The translations under genes and the position numbers were made by a program. 64,000 nt of DNA from Tanypteryx hageni. Taxonomy: Eukaryota; Arthropoda; Insecta; Odonata; Petaluridae. How positions within the stretch are numbered: the stretch's first letter is position 1; the number at the start of each line of letters is the position of its first letter. Of this stretch, positions 46,080 to 57,499 are shown in pieces. The DNA lies in assembly GCA_028673005.1 (NCBI GenBank), contig CM054113.1, positions 206,823,504 to 206,887,503 of the forward strand. The letters run 5' to 3'. The notes beneath the pieces were generated by a model. The model had not been told where the DNA came from. It did not search any database and saw nothing but the letters and a program-made list of their open reading frames with translations.

Positions 46080-46790
46080 GCCAGAGGGGAGAAACGGAGT
46101 GTCCAAGGGATTCTGGGAAGGAAGAAAGATGGAGATAGTGACGGGAAAGGCTGGAACTAAGGGAGAGAGAGAGAGGGAAGGGAGTTGAAAGGGGGAGAGA
46201 GTGAGCTGGAAGGAGATATGTCCGCAAGGGGTTTAGATGGGATAGGAAGTGGAATGGGAATTTCCCAAAGACTGAATCCTCAATCTCAATTCTGTTGCGG
46301 GCTGAGAAGGATAAGTGGAAGAGAGAGAGGAGGAGGAAAATGGGAGAGATAAAAGCAGAAGAGATAGAAGAAATGGGGGAATGAAATAGAGAAAAAGAAC
46401 GAGAGGATGGGAAAAATATAGATGAATAGGCAGGAGGATAGCAACAGAAGGGAATAGAGAGTGTAAAATGGAGGACGAAGAAAATAAGAGCAGAAATCAA
46501 TCTCAAAGAGAAAATCGGGTAGACGTAGGTTAGAGGAAGGAAAGGAGAGGCAGGGGGAAAAGAGGGAGAGAAGGGAGAAAAAAGGAGGGATTCAATCAGG
46601 TGCCCCCTGAAACCTTTAGGCTCTTTCTCCCTCCCTTATATATGTACGCTCCGTCTTTCTCCTCGTTTTTCTCCCCCTATCTCTCTCTCCCTTTCGCTTT
46701 ACACATCCTCCGCCCCTCTCTCCTTCACGACCTAATCTCTGCCCCTCATACACTAATTCCTTCATCGGAATTGCCGAGGACCCGTTTCTT
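46080..46790 (+). repeat. Purine tract followed by pyrimidine tract (strand switch at about 46,600)
   Basis: 46,080-46,595 is GA-rich on plus. After a short mixed segment (TTCAATCAGGTGCCCCCTG) the strand becomes CT-rich to about 46,790. The arrangement matches 2200-5862 on a smaller scale. Confidence 0.7.
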
Positions 46791-48664
46791 TTGAGGGCTC
46801 CACCAATTTCGATAAAGGCTAAGTATTCGATCGGGAGGAGGCTTAGAAGCGAGCAATTAATTCTATATTGGAACCATTGAAGGCGAAGCGATCCCTGATA
46901 GGAGCACCACTGGTTTAACAATAAGATGGATCGAAGGGGAAGGGTCGTTCAATTCGCCAGCATATCTCTTTAACCTCGGAGGGAGGATGGGGAGAAGAAA
47001 CGGAAAAGTCGTATCCCTCTGAAGTATTCATCATCGACGGGATAAATGTGAAAGAAGTCTTTAAGTGTTCAGACCAAGTTACGCATGGATCTTTTTCTTT
47101 TTTGATGGCTTAAAATAACATTTTCCTTTTTAATCTCCAACCTTTCCAGCTTTATAGAGGGAGCGTAAGTTTCACCTCTCCGTAGATATCTCGCTAAAAT
47201 AAACTTTATAACATCGTTTATCAGGTCCATAATTGAGCCGGTACAAATTTCATTCAGGAGGTCTTATTTTTTTTTCTTTGGCTCGAAAAGAGTGCCATCA
47301 TGCAGAGTCGCAAAAATAAAGTGAAAAATCCTATGCAACGCGTTTTATTCTCACCGGTAAGATTACAACAGAAGTATTCCATTCAAGTCTGCTAAAACAA
47401 TTAAAGTATGATAAATCTGCTGTTTTCTCTGTAATGTCAATGATCTATCAAGTGACATGAAATCGCAAAAACAAAAAAATCACAGCTTTCTCAGGGTGTT
47501 AAGCGTGGAAAGAATCTTAATTCCGCTGCGAAACGGTAAAAGGTGTGCGCGCGTCAGTGGTAAAATATTAAACTTACATAGCAGGAAAATCAAAATGCAG
47601 GGTAATTTTTAAGGCACTTTTTCGCAGTATTTAGTCAGCATTAACCCCGCCAGGTTCGTCCGACTATCCGTATGCATATATCAGGAAAGTTTCTGCTAGG
47701 CGAATCCAGCTGGAATTCGGTTTAGGACAACCTTGATGAAATTCTATGACGATTCCCATTGGGAAGTTTGGGCTAGTGATCCTCACGATACCCTAAATTT
47801 TGGTTTGGCATCGAGTCAGAAACGAAAAATAATTTACCAATGCACATCTGTAGCTTTGTTTGAGACCGCAGACTAACCTACCACCTCATTCCTCTTAATG
47901 ATAAATTTCACCATCAACTTGGCCTAATTAATCGGATTCAAGCAACGTTCTAACTCTATTTAACACCAAATATTAGACCTTAGCGACAAGCACCTATTCC
48001 ATAATCGAGTATGCATTATTTTTAAACCGCAGAGTAACCTTCGAAAACCAAAACATCCTAATATAAGAGGCTCAACAGCTGGCAAACTGCGTTCGCCTTC
48101 ATGAAAAAGAATACGACAAAGAAATAACAACTATCAGGTTAAAAAATTTATTATTTACTAAATTAGAGTTTTACAGCAATGCTCCTTGAGAATGTAGTTA
48201 TATCATGTAACTTTATTTTATTTATACCGTTTTTTGCGTTTGAAAATAGAACAAATAAACATTTTTAAAATCTAAAAAACGCGAGTTGGCAATGAATTTT
48301 AACGGTAAAAGTACCATGGCAATTCGGAAAACGCAATCGGCTGTCGCTAAACTATGCTATGTTGCCCTCTGTGGTTTTTAACTGCTGCGGTTTTCGAGCA
48401 ACTAAACGGCAAACTTTGATCCGCTTAAACGTTATTTTCAAAAAAATCACGAGGAATCCGTCGTTCTCGGCGCTGCGCAGCCACGAACCGAAAAAGTCAC
48501 GAAATGCTGTGCGGCAGACACAGTGCGTGCCGCGCGACTATGTAATCCAATTCCCGAGCATTGACTTATGCCCAACCAAATTCCGTCGCCCTTTTTTGTG
48601 CAATAATTCGATTTGGATCCGGAGGCCAGTGCCCTTGCCACTTTTTTGGGCCATCGGTGGAATG
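46791..48664. other. Non-coding, about 1.9 kb
   Basis: No supported gene. A hAT-like sequence (CACCACTGGTTTAA at about 46,904) lacks a partner and is listed as rejected. Confidence 0.5.
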
Positions 48665-49172
48665 GGAGAGTGGTGAGGGAGAGAGAGGGGAGAGGCGGGG
48701 GAGGGAGAGGGGAGAGGTGGGGGAGGGAGAGGGGAGTGGTGGGGGATTAAGAGGGGAGTGGTGGGGGAGAGAGAGGCCAGTGGTAAGGGGGAGCGAGGAG
48801 GAATGTTGGGGAAGGGAGAGGGGAGTGGTGGGGAAGGGAGAGGGGAGTGGTGGGGGAGAGAGAGGGGAGTGGTGGGGGAGAGAGAGGGGAGTGAGGAGGG
48901 AGAGCGAGGGGAGGGGTGAGGGAGAGCGAGGGGAGTGGTGGGGGAGGGAGAGGGGAGTTGTGGGGGGGAGAGAGGGGAGTGATGGGAGAGAGAGAGGGAG
49001 TGGTGAGGGAGAGAGAGGAGAGTGGTGAGGGAGAGAGAGGGAGTGGTGAGGGAGAGAGAGGAGAGTGGTGAGGGAGAGAGAGGGAGTGGTGAGGGAGAGA
49101 GAGGAGAGTGGTGAGGGAGAGAGGGGAGTGGTGAGGGAGAGAGAGGGGAGTGGTGAGGGAGAGAGAGGGAGG
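48665..49172 (+). repeat. 22 bp GA-rich minisatellite
   Basis: GGGAGTGGTGGGGGAGAGAG-type units of 21-22 bp repeat more than 20 times. The first half has GGTGGGGG variants, and the second half has a higher-order alternation of GAGAGTGGTGAG and GGGAGTGGTGAG units (about 49,000-49,150). A related, less regular purine tract continues to about 49,330. Long frames on both strands are repeat translations. Confidence 0.9.
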
Positions 49173-49350
49173 GCGTGGAGAAGTCTGCGAATAGAATGGA
49201 AACGGGAGGAGAGAGAATGAGAGGGCGTCAGTATACGAGTCTGCAGAGATATACTGAGCGAGAAAGGAGAGGATGGTAGAAAGGAAGATAGAATGGGATG
49301 GTGAAAAGGTAGAGAGGGGGCAGAGGGGAAGAGGACGATAAATGATTAAG

Positions 49351-49707
49351 ACGGGTTTCAAATTCAAACTGCATGCGGGCCTAATGGATAATTTTAAAAT
49401 CGACAGCGAGCCTCATGTGATAATTTCAATACATATGGCAGTCCGCAAGAAACGATAACGATTTTTTGTGAAAACTTTAAAGTACACGACTAGAAATGGT
49501 ATTTGCATTAATTAAGAACAAATTATCGTACAATCCTAATTATTAAAACATTAATGCATTGTTTCGGACCTCTTTTTTGCCCCATTATTATCTCGTATAC
49601 ACTTTCCGTTCCGCCCTCTTACAGTAGGAGCAAAAGTAATGAGAGGGCCGAACTTTCTGAACTGGAGGGTCGCATGCAGTCCGCAGCCCACATGTTTGAG
49701 ACTCCTG
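49351..49707. mobile_element. hAT-type MITE, about 357 bp
   Basis: The right end GTTTGAGACTCCTG and the left ACGGGTTTCAAATTC are inverted variants of CAGGGGTCTCAAAC. Inside them ACTGCATGCGGGCC at the left pairs with GGTCGCATGCAGTCCGC at the right. Flanks TGATTAAG and GGTTAAGG share six of eight bases. The left boundary is approximate. Confidence 0.6.
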
Positions 49708-49715
49708 GGTTAAGG

Positions 49716-50649
49716 AATTAGAAGCGGAAGGAGAGAGAGCGGGCAAAAAAGTTTAAAGGGATGGCAAGGGACAGAGAAGGATAGTGGAGAGTGAAGGTAA
49801 AGTGGGGATATTGCGGGGGTTGGGAGAGGATTGAGAATGTAGGAAGAGGGAGGGAAAATGGTAGCGTGGGCGGTTGGGAAAGTGTGGGAGGACTTCGGGG
49901 AGTTTGGGACGGATTGCGGGAGTAGAAGAGAAGAGAGGGGGTTTTGTGAGGGGAAGGCCTTTGTTGGTGTGGGAGGATGGTGGGGGAGGACAGGTAGGGC
50001 AGTAGGGGAGAGGGAAAGGCAGGAGTGTCACATGAAGGAGCGTGTGAGAGAATGGAGAATACATGGAGCGGCAGTAGAGGACGTTGAAGGGGTTGGGTTG
50101 GGACGGAAGTGAATGAGTGGGCCACGAATGGAGGCGGGCACGCCGAAAGGCAGAGATTGGCTGTTAAGGCAATATTCGCTTTTACTCACCGCTTCCGCGT
50201 AGGATCTCCCCGCTGCCTCCTTCATTCCATTTCCATTTCCTCGCCGTCCCCCTGAGCAGGCAACAGAACCGGAAAGAGAGAAAGGGAACGGTCAAAACAA
50301 GTGATAGTAAAACAACCAAGGTAATCAAATCACAACTAAGGGTGTTTGCTTTAAAATTCAATCATTAAAAAAATCAAGTTTGTTACTGAATAAATATGGC
50401 TCCAAGGTGTCTAAAATAGCGTTTACGATCGGTGGCAACGAAAAAAATAACGGAAGTAATAAAAAATGGGAGTTTCATATGCTGACACAACATGAAAAAG
50501 CGCGTATTATTTATTGAGGTTTATTTAGAATTGTAAACTTAAATATGTTTATTAACTTAGTATATAACTATATGGCATATTAGTTTATTCAGTAATTAAT
50601 TTAAAAATGTTAACTTCCTCTCTATAATCATTGGCTAAGGATCTTAATT
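49716..50649. other. Non-coding with purine bias to about 50,110
   Basis: 49,730-50,110 is G/A-rich on plus without clear tandem units. The rest is ordinary AT-rich DNA. Confidence 0.55.
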
Positions 50650-50866
50650 TGATAATTTTAAAGGCACCCCCTGCCATCCACCGACTTCTCCAAAATAATT
50701 CGTTAGCAGCCTAATAAATGGCATCTTAGATCACATACTTCCTACAAATTTCAGTCTTACGTCTCTTACAGTTTACTTGCTATTTTGATTTAATTGATTG
50801 CACACAGACTGACAGATATACAGAGCGAAAAGATAATCTCGTTTATAAAATGAAACGAGCTAAAAA
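50650..50866 (+). repeat. Dispersed repeat copy ending in GAGCTAAAAAT
   Basis: CACACAGACTGACAGATATA, then GATAATCTCGTTTATAAAA and ACGAGCTAAAAAT correspond to CACACAGACATAGAGGCGAT..CTCATAAGAC and GGGCTAAAAAT at 57,330-57,405. It is the same family as 37,610-37,880 in opposite orientation. Function unknown. Confidence 0.5.
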
Positions 50867-51110
50867 TGGGGGCAGAGTGACTTGGGCCCACGTAGCAGCC
50901 CTGGGTTCAAGTGCTGGCGGAAGCCAGTTTTTTCCGACCTGGGCTTGTCCAGGAATCTCATAAGATGAGGCCAAAGCACATTTGGGACTGTAGCGCCATG
51001 GACGATGGATACTTGTATATTTGTGTCGATTAGGATGGAATTAAGGAGAAATACAATTCTAACGGATGCGGATAGTTTGCGAGAGCTTCCCGAATAAAAC
51101 TTTCAATTCA
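50867..51110 (+). mobile_element. tRNA-derived SINE
   Basis: The head looks like a tRNA promoter region: A-box-like GGGGCAGAGTGACTTGGG (from 50,869) and B-box-like GGGTTCAAGTGC (50,903-50,914). A tRNA-unrelated body follows to an A-rich end near AATAAAACTTTC. RNA polymerase III would transcribe such elements from the internal boxes, and they move with LINE machinery. Target duplications were not found. Confidence 0.5.
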
Positions 51111-53924
51111 AGCAAATCGATTATATCTTGCTTACTAAATAAATGCTAATTGATAAGCCTTGAAATAAAAATTAAAAAGGATTCCCTCGCCATTCCCATC
51201 GAATGATTAAAATTTTTCAGACGTTTTCTAACATACGAGATGAAATTACAAAATTTTAAGTTTTTCATTTTTATCTTAAAAATTAACTTGAACAAAAGTA
51301 TTGTAGGAATTTTACTAAGTTACTTTATTTCTGAATTATAGATTTCTACAAAGTAACGGCCGAAACAGTTGACTATATTGAACTACAGTTTTGCCAGTTA
51401 ATTTTGTGTAGATTTAGAGCTACTAAAAAAGATTAATATCACGTGGATGGAGTAAAAAAACCCTGCATTTCACTTGCGCGACGTTGGATTAATTAGCAGA
51501 ATTTTCCTCAAGTATATAACAAATAAATCGATGAAAATGCCATGCAAGGACTATAATAACACGGAAATTTTTTTTTAGAAATAGCTCGTGGAATAGGCGC
51601 AACATTGAATAAGTCGACGCGTGTAACCAAAGGTACCGCCATTTTCTACGTTTCCAACGTTACAAGGGAAAGAAGGAGAAAGGAGAATAAAGCGATGAAA
51701 GAGATCGATGGAGACAAAGAGAAAACGATTACGAAGAAACAAATAAAATCGATATGCCTTTATTATTGGCTATCGAACCGTCAAGTTCCCATTTTGCGAT
51801 CGTAAAAATATCGACGCGTTAGGAAGGGAAAGATTAAGTGGAGAGAAAGAATTAAGGGGAGAGAACAGAAGGAAGGAAGAGAGGAATGAGCAACTGTTCC
51901 TATGGGGCGGAGTGTTGGACCGTCGCCAAGGAAAGAAACAAAAGAGGAGTCATTTCCTTTGGCATAAGTGGGCGACAACGTCCCTGTACATGAACTGCAA
52001 GACGAGAGGGTATCGACACGATCCAGCCGACCTTAAAAAGGGTTGAGTGACACACGAGTCCACTCCTCCCATTTGTTTAGCCTAACGCGAGAGTTTAATG
52101 ACAACGTCCACGCGACGACCCTGTTTTTTTTACTGTACTACGAAAAACTTGGCGCTGTCGCCGCGTTTAAAGAATAAAGCGATAAGTGAGCTAATTTTCT
52201 GAAACCTCGTTCCGAATGTATTACGAGAGCGACTCTTTGACGCGATGTCGTGCTCCTTTTATCTAAGTGGGCAACGCCTTCGCTTCGAAGAATAATGATA
52301 TTCGGACTCCAATGTATCGTGGCGGCTTGTAATGACGTCAACAAAACAGTAAGATCCTTCTAGAAGATAGAACATGCAGAAACGCACACACTGAAATTAT
52401 AAATATTTTTCCACGTTAATTTTGCCCGAACTATTTATACGATTGCTATAAATCTCTCGGTCGGGCTAATTTTAAGAGGAAATAATATTATTTCTTCAGC
52501 TCTGAAAATAATCGTCGTTTTTCATATTACTATTATTATTATATTATTTTCAGCCACGTAATAGTCCAAAACAAAAACAAATTTCCATTTCCATTTCCAT
52601 TCGAAGAAATTCCACCCAAAAATTGTAGAGATAAGGAGCTTGTTTCCAAATTTCTCCGGCTAGTGAAGCAAATTCGTGTCTCGTCGCCATCACGACTTAT
52701 CCAACCGCGGAAATTTTTAGGTATGGAGAAAAAAACAAAAACACTAAAAATGTCATATCGAAGAGATTCGGAGGGAAAGAGAGAGAGAGAGCTAAAAAAA
52801 CCCTCCTCAACGAATTCTACGCTATCTGATTGTGGTGCACGCGAGAATGAGGGAGAGAAAGGAGTCCCAGGCACGTCTGGTTTATCGAAAAAAGGAAGTT
52901 TTCCAGACTCGATCAGGGGAAAAAATGTCTCAAATCGATCTCTCGAAAAGAGAAAATGGGGCGAATTTTTCTCTCCCTTTTCTCCGCCTTTCTCTCTCTC
53001 TCTTTCACATTGACTTCGATCGTAAAGGCACGCGATACGGGGCAGGTGAACGAGTCAGCGGGCTACCGAATGGTATGGAACGGCGAGCGAGGGAGGGAGA
53101 GAGAGAGAGGGAGGGAGAGAGAGAGAGAAGGAGAGAGAGAGAGAAAGAGAGAGAAGAGAGGGAAGGTGTGAGAGGGAAGTTGAGAGAGGAAAGGGAGAGG
53201 GAAGGAGAGAGGGAAGGGGAGGGAAAGAGGGGATATTTTGAGAGACGTTTTGAAGCCCACTTTCCGCATTGCCATTGGCTAATGGAGAACAGGGAGAGCC
53301 GTTTTTTCGAATGATTAACATGCCGAGTTTACACTGACGGAGAGAGAGATGTCTACTGTGGCAGCGAGATTTCTAGCTTGCCAATCAATCAGAAACGCGA
53401 TGCAAGGGAAATGGAGAAAAGACAACGGTAACAAATAATGGCAGAGAGAGAGAGAGAAAACTTAACAAAAATAAGGACCTTCGATTCTTCACGTGTTGCA
53501 ATCAATGACGTATCTATAATTAGCAAAGAGACTTTTATTTAAATTCATAATTCAAATCAGAAAATTTTCACCATCGAGGACGCCCATAAAGACTGAAAAT
53601 TTTAAAGTGAAAGAGAGGTGTGCATTACTACAGTCAATTGTTATATCTTCGCCGGTTTCATGGAAATGTCAGGGTTTACCGAGACGTCCTCTCTTCCCGC
53701 ACCGCGTACGTGGGAACGTAAAGAACTTTTCAGAAAACATTGACGCATGCATGATTAAAGAGATGAAAATGTAACTGCACATTTAAAAAGACTAATTCTT
53801 GATCGCTGTTGTAAATAAATTAAGAAATATAAGCACGAAACGGAAACTTAACCAGAGTAAAAGAAAAAAAAACTTTGGTTTAACCCCCAAACCCCCCTTC
53901 CCCTAGATACGCCATTTGTCACAG
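51111..53924. other. Non-coding, about 2.8 kb
   Basis: No supported gene. A (GA)n-rich purine tract lies at 53,085-53,240, and a CT stretch just before it at 52,975-53,010. Confidence 0.55.
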
Positions 53925-54090
53925 TAATTTATTTATTTTTAGCAAGCTCACAAACAACGCTTAACGGCCCTTTACAATGAGCGTAAACTGCGACAGCGAA
54001 GAGCAACACTTAGCACCATGCCCTCGGTAGGTCTCCAACCACGCGAGTCGAGCAATGGAAGCTGGGCATGCTAACCACACCTCAAACAAG
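53925..54090 (-). mobile_element. tRNA-derived SINE
   Basis: On minus, A-box-like TGGTTAGCATGCCC (54077-54063) and B-box-like GGTTGGAGACC (54040-54030) are about the right distance apart for a tRNA-type pol III promoter. A short body and an A-rich tail (AAAAATAAATAAATTA) end near 53,925. The head, including AGCTTCCATTG between the boxes, strongly resembles arthropod tRNA-like SINE heads. The 60-codon frame on this strand is coincidental. Confidence 0.6.
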
Positions 54091-54654
54091 GTAACTAATC
54101 GAAAAATCTGGCAGTACTTCACTGCGATTATAGAAAACATCACTCATTAAGCATGCACCGCCGAATTTACGGTATTTTTGTTTTTTTTAGTAAATGTATT
54201 TATTTTTGCAAATTTTCGTCATGAGATAAAATTTCCTTATTACATTAGCAAGTTTTGTGCCAGTGGAGCAATTCAATTGAATAACTTGAGATCTAGAAGA
54301 AAAGATTTAAAAGTGAAGTCAGTAATTGGATTACTTCTTTACTTTCAGGAGTTAAGTTACGAAGTGTTTGTTTGTATGTATTTCTGGCTAATCAACCTCT
54401 TGGATTATTATAGCCATAACTCACTCCACGCCGAACGCAAAAGGAAGGAAAGAAACCAAGTGCCGGCATTAGCCTATTCTTTACGAAAAGCCCCAAGGGG
54501 AGGCAACTGCTAAGCGTCCCTTCCGAAGGACGGAGCGCTAGAGCTCAGAATTCTTCTCCTCACAGTTTCACTATGAACGAGGCTGAAAAATTGCGAAATC
54601 GTTTAGGTCTCGATGAGAATGCGATAATGTAAGAGTGGCTTGAGAAAAACAGTA
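54091..54654. other. Non-coding stretch
   Basis: Nothing is supported. The 111-codon open frame at 54,178-54,513 shows no recognisable domain. Confidence 0.5.
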
Positions 54655-54662
54655 CTGCTGAC

Positions 54663-54976
54663 CAGTGCTCCCTCTAAGCTGAGCGGGTGCGCGGCCGCGC
54701 ACGGTTATTTTCTCTCCGCGCACAGCCACTTTTTGCCGCGCACAAGTCGGAGAATATCACTTGAAATATCGCACAAGGTGTTCCTTTTCTAAAAATAAGA
54801 ATATTTATAGTTTCCGTGACATCACACAGTAGACAGAAAATTCTTCTTCCAATTCGAAGGGAGCCCACGGAACCCTTGATTTTTTGTTCATAATTTTTTT
54901 TTGGTGCACCGGCTTACCACTGCTGCTCACGAAGTTTGGACGGCCGCGCAGGACTAAAAAATTAGAGGGATCACTG
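54663..54976. mobile_element. 314 bp hAT-type MITE with perfect 8 bp TSD
   Basis: The termini CAGTGCTCCCTCTAA and (read back) CAGTGATCCCTCTAA are inverted repeats. CTGCTGAC flanks both sides (54655-54662 and 54977-54984). Subterminal GCGCGGCCGCGC at the left and GGCCGCGCAGGAC at the right are also partly symmetric. No coding capacity. Confidence 0.9.
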
Positions 54977-54984
54977 CTGCTGAC

Positions 54985-55638
54985 ACATGGAAAAATACAA
55001 CTCTTTTTCATCACTTTCTACCTCTCGTATGGTTAACAACATTCCATATCTAGTGAATTTAAGAGACTCAGCGTCAAATGCAATCGCATGGCAACGTTTA
55101 ACGACCCCTTTCCCGCCAGTATACTTGAGCGAATGCGGCTGTTTCAAAGTATTCGTATATCCCGTTTTTAATATTTTTCAGGATGGTGGGCATGAGATTA
55201 GAAGGTCAGCATAAGACATAAAAGCAAAAACAAGTTGAACAGTGTTGAAATTTATTTATTGGTTGGTAAACAATCAATTTTAAATAAAAAATTAATTAAT
55301 GAATACTTTTCAGTCTAGTTCAAAAATTCTCTTTTTTTTAAACAAATAACAACTACTAAATTTTTATCCGATATCTTTCGTCGCGACGAGGAAACATTCT
55401 CTGCGATATTTTATCGTAATAGGCAATGTTTAATGAGTAAGCTGACAAATTTGAGAAACATTTTCAAAACCACAACTTCCACCGTAACGGAACCAAGATC
55501 CAGGTCGCCAAACACTAAAACAATTAGGTAGTGAACAAACCTAACAAGGCAATATTGACAAAGCCAACTTTAATGAAATCAAAGCCACCATTTACGAAAA
55601 ATTCAAAGACCCCGGAGAGAATCAGTTATTCGGTATTA
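54985..55638. other. Non-coding stretch
   Basis: Nothing is supported up to the pogo/Tigger-like terminus. Confidence 0.55.
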
Positions 55639-55989
55639 CAGTAAACCCTCGTAAACAAGAGCTCGGCTAACACGAACACTCGATTTACACGAACAAATAT
55701 TTTCCCCGAAATTGAATGTATGGATTTATGTATGCATGTGAGTTGGTTGGTTAACACGAAATTCGTGTATCTATTTATTAAGTTAACACTGCAAGAAAGC
55801 CATAAGCCTGGTGGCAAGGAAATAGTATAAAATACTTAATAAAATATCACACATAATATACACACAATCAAACATTACATAAAATATTAAAACAATTCGT
55901 ATCCAATGAACACATAAAGTTAACAAAATCATCCATTTCTAATAAGAAAAATAACACGTAGCATTGAGTGGCATTGAGTTAAAAAGTAC

Positions 55990-56300
55990 TTCATCAATGT
56001 AACCTTTTGCCCTCCGGAGTTGAGAGTTTTCAAGTATCGTGGTAGGCCTTCTCGGCTACCGTAGCGGTCACGGGGCCCACGAAGTCCCCACCGTACATCA
56101 CACTATCACGCAATATGTATTTTACTTCCGCCAACTCCGTCGTTACTTTATCTTACTCTTTAATTTTTTAAACTACTTTTAAATATATTAACATTTTTAG
56201 GCAAGGGATTTAAGAGTTCTTCAGGCAGCACATTCCATTCCTCTACCCCGCGATCCAGAAACGAATATTTACCCACATTGGTCCTCTGTCGCCTAATCCT
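55990..56300 (-). pseudogene. 5'-truncated LINE 3' end (last 46 codons of ORF plus 3' UTR)
   Basis: On minus, 46 sense codons (56300-56163) end in TAA (56162-56160). They contain RRQRTNVGKYSFLDRG and EEWNVLPEELL, the well-known C-terminal tail of arthropod LINE polyproteins (KYSF..R....WN.LP.E.L). A 3' UTR follows downwards and may reach about 55,760. The short intact reading of a 5'-truncated insertion is normal for LINEs. It lies inside the pogo/Tigger-like left end. Confidence 0.75.
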
Positions 56301-57109
56301 ACTTTATAACGAACTTCGAACAAAATTTGGGAACGAACTCAAGTAATCGGTTGACACGAATACCTGTGTTTATCCAAACGTTAAGAAGTTTTGTTTGTGA
56401 GAAAAGCTCAATAAGCGGATGCCAATGGATTCTATAATCGGTGATTCGGCAACTGTCTTCATTTCTGGCTCCACCTATCTTGATCCTTTAGTAGTTTTTC
56501 ATCTTTCATGAGTGCCTTAAACGGGAAAACGTTACGAACGCGGACACTTTCGTTGTGTTAAAATTTCTTGCAGTAATTCTTTTAGTCGAATAGGTCACCG
56601 AGGAAGAAATTAATGAAATTATTTTGTCCGATATCATCATTCACAATGAACAACAGTACGCCTTGATGCGATAGCAATTCTGAGAACGTACGACTGCTAA
56701 ATGCTCAAATCTGCAAGGTGCTGAGAGCTTACTTCGCTTCTGCACCGTTTACCGCGCCTGCCAGAACATGGCTGTGCAGAGACAAGTGTTTTCTCTCACT
56801 CCAAGAAGTAAAACTAAAAAATTCGGGTAAGCTATCGAGTGTCATCAAACGAAATTTATATTTTGCATTTGATCTTCGCCTAGTCGATAAAAATCGCAGG
56901 CCAGGCAATTCCAACATTGTCCTCTGTTTCTTGCCACAAAAATGGTATATTTAGCAAGACGACTATGGCTCGACCAATAGTATTGCTTCCTGATAGTGAA
57001 AGAGAGAAACGTCCGCGTCTCACCGTTCAACACAAATAGGTGTAAAAGACTTTTTTTTAATCCTTGTATTGTGACATCTCTGCTTTCTATACCTTTGCTA
57101 AACATCTTG

Positions 57110-57405
57110 ATTTTGTTATTTTATGTTGCATGCCTACCTAATACAAAATTTTGTTGAAATCGGTAGGGCCAATTCCTTCCAAATTCATAATTATCGAAAA
57201 GTTAAACTTTGCAATTGTGGCACCCCTGCTGAGTCTATCCGGTCCAAATACGCTATTTTGGTGATTAATTTATGTGAAGATTTTATGTACCAAATTTAGT
57301 TGAAATCGGTTCATTCATGAAGAAGATGTTAGGGGACACACAGACATAGAGGCGATCTCATAAGACTAATTGCCATTTTTTAGAAAGTGGGCTAAAAATA
57401 GAAGC
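57110..57405 (+). repeat. Dispersed repeat copy with TTGAAATCGGT and ACACAGACA blocks
   Basis: TTTTGTTGAAATCGGTAGGG and TTTAGTTGAAATCGGTTC recur within it, and it ends with GGGGACACACAGACATAGAG and GGGCTAAAAAT. The family is shared with 50,650-50,866 and 37,610-37,880. No coding capacity is recognised. Confidence 0.5.
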
Positions 57406-57499
57406 ATATCTTTGTTTAGAAAAGCATATTGTATGAAACAGCAAACGCTTGGTTATTTATTTTAAAATTTTATTTTTCGAGCTCAACTTTCAGAAAACA

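Noticed and set aside
46600..46920. Possible hAT element (CAGGTGCCCCCTG at left, CACCACTGGTTTAA at right)
   Set aside because: The two ends do not pair convincingly and the flanks share no 8 bp duplication.
48561..49367. 155- and 206-codon frames on opposite strands
   Set aside because: Both translate the same 22 bp minisatellite.
54178..54513. 111-codon plus-strand frame
   Set aside because: No domain, AT-rich chance composition and no splice or promoter context.
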